Of a stretch of 64,000 nt of DNA, positions 61,062-64,000 are shown in pieces. A model generated the notes under the pieces. That model saw only the letters and a program-made list of their open reading frames with translations, had not been told where the DNA came from and ran no database searches. The stretch is from Flavobacterium sp. Root186 (GTDB lineage Bacteria; Bacteroidota; Bacteroidia; Flavobacteriales; Flavobacteriaceae): the NCBI RefSeq assembly GCF_001428525.1, contig NZ_LMHW01000010.1, forward strand, positions 947,853 to 1,011,852, given 5' to 3'. Position 1 is the first letter of the stretch. Every line of letters begins with the position of its first letter. A program made the translations under genes and the position numbers.

Positions 61062-61203
61062 AACCTAACGAAAGACGTACTGCAGTGCGTCTCTACATAA
61101 TACTGCCATAAAAAAAACTTAGCACCTTAGCACCTCAGAACCTTAGCCCCTTTTAAAAAAACCTTTGTACCTTTGCACCTCTGAACCTTTGTACCTTTAA
61201 AAA
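61062..61203. repeat. Word-repeat tract, right of the SPFH gene
   Basis: It holds AGACGTACTGCAGTGCGTCT followed by iterated ACCTTAG and ACCTTTG words. This is the reverse complement and mirror order of the tract at 58522-58715. It ends 3 bases before the TTG start of the next gene. Confidence 0.65.
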
Positions 61204-61205
61204 AA

Positions 61206-61700
61206 TTGAAAAAAATCCTCCTTCTTTCCGATACTCACAGTCATATTGATGATGTTATTTTAAAATATGTTGCACAAGCAGATGAAGTATGGCATGCAGG
61301 CGATATAGGGGATTTGAGTGTTACGGATACCATAAAAAAACTGAAACCTTTGCGTTGTGTTTATGGAAATATTGATGATGCAAAAGCAAGATTAGAATTT
61401 CCACTCCATAATAGATTTTTATGTGAAAATGTTTCAGTCTGGATTACGCATATTGGAGGTTATCCGGGAAAATACAATCCTGGTATTAGGGAAGAAATGG
61501 CTTCAAATCCGCCAAAATTATTCATCTGTGGACATTCGCATATTTTAAAAGTAATGTTCGATAAAAAGAATAATTTATTACACATGAACCCTGGTGCTGC
61601 AGGAAAAAGCGGTTTTCATCAAATGCGAACCATGCTTCGTTTTGTAATAGATGATGATAAAATAAAGGATTTGGAAATTATCGAAATTGGTAAAAAATAA
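61206..61700 (+). CDS. YfcE-type metallophosphoesterase
   Basis: The 164-residue phosphodiesterase starts KKILLLSDTHSHIDD (metal site DTH), continues VWHAGDIGD, VYGNIDDA, FICGHSHILKV and MNPGAAG. All are classic motifs of the YfcE/MJ0936 family, which hydrolyses phosphodiesters with manganese. The only usable start is TTG, since no in-frame ATG precedes the first motif residue. That start lies against the word-repeat tract. Confidence 0.9.
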   Translation: MKKILLLSDTHSHIDDVILKYVAQADEVWHAGDIGDLSVTDTIKKLKPLRCVYGNIDDAKARLEFPLHNRFLCENVSVWITHIGGYPGKYNPGIREEMASNPPKLFICGHSHILKVMFDKKNNLLHMNPGAAGKSGFHQMRTMLRFVIDDDKIKDLEIIEIGKK

Positions 61701-61704
61701 GATT

Positions 61705-62610
61705 TTATGAAATCGGAACTTTTATTTTAATAGATGTTCCTGTGTTTTCATTTGCTCTAGAAATGATAGAAAAGCTTCCTCTTAATTTTTTTATTCTGAC
61801 TCTAATTCGGTTTAAGCCAAAACCTTCAATTTCATTTAATTTTTCGGAATTAAACCCTTTTCCATTATCATGAATAATTATGATTAACTGATTGTTGTTT
61901 TCATGTAATGATATCTGAGCTTTTTGTGTTTCACTATGTTTTATAATGTTGTTGAACAATTCAGAAACAATGAAATATAGTTTTGTTTCGAATTTTTCAG
62001 AATATCTAGTGTCTGCAGCAACAGAACTTGAAAACTCAAACTGAATACTCGAATTTGAATTCCTTTCGCATAAATCTTCTAAAGCGTAAATTAATCCAAA
62101 ACGAACTAAAAGAGTAGGCACAAGATCATGCGAAATATCACGTAGAAGATCATGAACTTCTGATAAAATAGCTTTTGCTTTTTGAATTTCTTCAGATTGT
62201 ATGTTGTTTTTGGTTGTAAAAACATTCAAATGTAATCCTGCAGAAGAGAGGAGTGAATTGATATTGTCATGTAAAAATGCCGCAATCTTTTTTTGTTCGG
62301 TTTCCTGACTGTCAATCCCTGCATTTATTACATTAAGAAGGATTTTTTGTTTAGTGTCTTTTCGCTTAATTTTTTGCTTTAATTTATTGTTTTGATAAAC
62401 GAGATAGAAAAGAAAAAATAAGATAACTATTAGAACAATAAAGAGACTTACAACTTTTTTATTCCGCAATTGTTCTGTTTTTCGTTGTCCTGAAATATAT
62501 TTTTTTTCTAGTTTTACGATAGAATCTTTTAGAGTATTTTGCTGGCTGAAAACCCTGTCTCCATTAGAGATAAGTATAATAAGCAATATTAAAATTCTAA
62601 TAAAAAACAT
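61705..62610 (-). CDS. NarL-type sensor histidine kinase
   Basis: A 301-residue kinase with a signal-like N-terminus (residues 1-22), a short extracytoplasmic stretch and a membrane helix at about 52-72. The dimerisation segment is FLHDNINSLLSSAGLHL with candidate phospho-acceptor H114. The ATPase has FIVSELFNNIIKHS, IHDNGKGF and GFGLNRIRVRI. The usual large sensor (tetratricopeptide repeats in many Bacteroidota) is missing, so the input domain is minimal. It is paired with the LuxR-type regulator encoded just before it. Confidence 0.9.
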   Translation of the reverse strand: MFFIRILILLIILISNGDRVFSQQNTLKDSIVKLEKKYISGQRKTEQLRNKKVVSLFIVLIVILFFLFYLVYQNNKLKQKIKRKDTKQKILLNVINAGIDSQETEQKKIAAFLHDNINSLLSSAGLHLNVFTTKNNIQSEEIQKAKAILSEVHDLLRDISHDLVPTLLVRFGLIYALEDLCERNSNSSIQFEFSSSVAADTRYSEKFETKLYFIVSELFNNIIKHSETQKAQISLHENNNQLIIIIHDNGKGFNSEKLNEIEGFGLNRIRVRIKKLRGSFSIISRANENTGTSIKIKVPIS

Positions 62611-62641
62611 ATTTAGTTATATTATCCTCTTGATTTTTACT

Positions 62642-63304
62642 TTATGGGTTTATTAAGTTGTTTTTTAAAGCATACTTTACAAGGCCAATTGTATTTTTTA
62701 TATTTAGTTTTTTCATGATGTTTTTGCGATGTGTTTCGACAGTATTTATGCTAATGAAAAGCTGCTCGCTTATTTCTTTTCCGCTGTATTCTAAGCAGAT
62801 TAGTGTTACAATCTCCATTTCTCTGGGACTTAGGATAGGACTTTCAGTATAAATATTCTTGCTCAATTTCGGATTGTTTTGAGAAAACATGCTAAAGATT
62901 TTTTCCCTTACTGCATCAGAATAATATTCCTGGTCCTGATATACGGCATCAATAGCTTCAATGATATTCTCACCCGCACATTTTTTGGTTAAATAGCCTT
63001 TGGCTCCCAATTTCATTACTTCTTTAATGATTTTTAAATCATCGTAACTCGATAAAATAATCACTTTGCAGGGAAATCCTTTTTGACTAAATTCTTTCAA
63101 AACTTCAATACCATCTTTTTGCGGCATGCTAATGTCTAAAACTAAAATATCGGCCTGATCCAGTACCACGTCATCATGTATAGTGGTGCCGTTCAATGAA
63201 CTGCCGACAATTTCAAAATTTGGAACTGTCTGCAGTAAATTGGTAAGTCCATCAATAAGTACCTGATGATCATCAGCAAGGTGTATCTTTATTTTATCTG
63301 CCAT
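62642..63304 (-). CDS. NarL/LuxR-family response regulator
   Basis: A 220-residue regulator. The receiver has LADDHQ, phospho-acceptor D57 in LVLDISMP and lysine in YLTKK. The LuxR-type helix-turn-helix (about 155-215) is LSPREMEIVTLICLEYSGKEISEQLFISINTVETHRKNIMKKL. It precedes the kinase by 31 bases in one transcript. No target is evident nearby. Confidence 0.93.
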   Translation of the reverse strand: MADKIKIHLADDHQVLIDGLTNLLQTVPNFEIVGSSLNGTTIHDDVVLDQADILVLDISMPQKDGIEVLKEFSQKGFPCKVIILSSYDDLKIIKEVMKLGAKGYLTKKCAGENIIEAIDAVYQDQEYYSDAVREKIFSMFSQNNPKLSKNIYTESPILSPREMEIVTLICLEYSGKEISEQLFISINTVETHRKNIMKKLNIKNTIGLVKYALKNNLINP

Positions 63305-63321
63305 AATTTAGAACAAAAATG

Positions 63322-63350
63322 CAAATTTATGAAAAAATTATCTTACAAAA
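63322..63350 (-). promoter_or_regulatory. Promoter of the NarL-type two-component operon
   Basis: On the minus strand TTTTG (63346-63350) precedes TAAATTTG (63322-63329) by 16 bases. The -7 element is perfect and the spacer a little short for the consensus. The start codon is 18 bases on. Confidence 0.55.
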
Positions 63351-63408
63351 CTGATTTTTAAAAATGATTTCAGATCTCACATTTTATAGTGAAAATTAAG
63401 CACAAAAA

Positions 63409-63430
63409 AACCCGAATATAAATTCGGGTT
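63409..63430 (-). terminator. Intrinsic terminator after the DUF4293 gene
   Basis: AACCCGAAT pairs with ATTCGGGTT around a short loop, with seven A on the left that become a T run on the minus strand. It lies 32 bases after the gene. Confidence 0.85.
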
Positions 63431-63461
63431 CTCTTCGCACAAAAAAATTAAGTTTATAGGT

Positions 63462-63878
63462 TTATCTCAAACGATCTACAGATTTTACAAGATCTTCGTC
63501 CTTCTTGATGGCCTTATTAGCAAGAACTAATAACACGATAGCAACAATTGGAAGAAACATCCCAATACCTTTCTCCGATACAACTGTAGTTGTATCTCCA
63601 GATAAATTTAGAGAGCGGTATACAAATAATCCTAATAAAATTAAATTTAATATTATGTTCAGTCTGTTCATCACGAACTGATTTTGTCTCTTTTTGTATG
63701 ATATAATACTAATAATCGTAAGCATTGTGCTTAAACCTAGTAAAATAGTATAAAACTGGTCTTGCATAAAATAAAAAGCTTTTCCAGTATTTAATGTCCA
63801 AAGCGGCATAAAAAACATTAAAACCCCTGTAACAACAAAGGTAAGAATTAGATATACGGTTTGAATTCTTTGTATCAT
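63462..63878 (-). CDS. DUF4293 family membrane protein
   Basis: The 138-residue protein has four membrane helices and the family start MIQRIQTVYLILTFV; MFFMPLWTL and NRLNIILNLILLGLFVYR follow. DUF4293 is Bacteroidota-specific; its gene often lies beside rho, which could be just outside this window. A -7-like TATTTTTG is found upstream at 63896-63903. Function unknown. The last 120 bases of the window contain no gene I can support. Confidence 0.87.
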   Translation of the reverse strand: MIQRIQTVYLILTFVVTGVLMFFMPLWTLNTGKAFYFMQDQFYTILLGLSTMLTIISIISYKKRQNQFVMNRLNIILNLILLGLFVYRSLNLSGDTTTVVSEKGIGMFLPIVAIVLLVLANKAIKKDEDLVKSVDRLR

Positions 63879-64000
63879 GATCTAAAATTGTTTTACAAAA
63901 ATATATTTTCTTTTTTTAAAATACTATTGTATGATTAAATTTTATTCGTATTATTGCATCATAATACCGTAAGCACTTCATACTGCGGGCAATTGAAAAA

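Overview
The window reads as a chromosome segment of a Flavobacterium-type member of the Bacteroidota. The evidence is low-GC DNA, promoters of the TTTG-N19-TAnnTTTG type, weak ribosome-binding sites, a SusC/SusD pair, a C-terminal type IX secretion signal, bacillithiol and menaquinone genes, and flavobacterial DUF families. There is no transposase, integrase, phage gene or CRISPR array. One RNA gene is visible, tRNA-His.

Layout. 1-4.3 kb: the 5' end of purL, a secreted endonuclease I with FN3, lamin-tail and sorting domains, and a beta-helix lipoprotein. 4.5-8 kb: a menI-like thioesterase with isochorismate synthase, bshB1, tRNA-His with an ideal promoter and terminator, and a YpfJ-type zinc peptidase. 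8-20.9 kb: a 1349-residue hybrid histidine kinase, a membrane protein, aldehyde dehydrogenase, an RluA-type enzyme, a four-helix-bundle protein that looks inserted, panB, L-serine dehydratase and, divergently, a cation/proton antiporter. 20.9-43.2 kb: about 30 mostly small stand-alone genes, nearly all on the minus strand. They include three DUF1801 proteins, GNATs, SRPBCC and NTF2-like proteins, two AraC regulators, DUF4180, a DUF4261-like protein, SUFU, an arginase fold and a shortened YdeI. This part also holds gene remnants and a structured repeat. 43.4-45.6 kb: dihydrolipoyl dehydrogenase and a NUMOD4/HNH protein.

45.8-57.7 kb is the most coherent system. An ABC transporter and a LytS-type sensor kinase are followed by a secreted zinc metalloprotease, SusC and SusD, which are tightly spaced, then a terminator, a palindrome array, and a LytTR response regulator with its own promoter. 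In the 85-base gap before the protease lie two identical 11-bp direct repeats 21 bp apart. That is the geometry of LytTR-family operators, so the kinase and regulator plausibly switch on the protease and its outer-membrane importer. My reading is a sensed protein- or peptide-scavenging system.

57.8-64 kb: truA, a flotillin-like SPFH protein with four N-terminal internal repeats, a YfcE phosphodiesterase with a TTG start, a NarL-type two-component pair and DUF4293. Throughout the window, gene ends carry long hairpins whose arms are made of short iterated words, with a different word at each locus. This is the main unexplained structure at DNA level.
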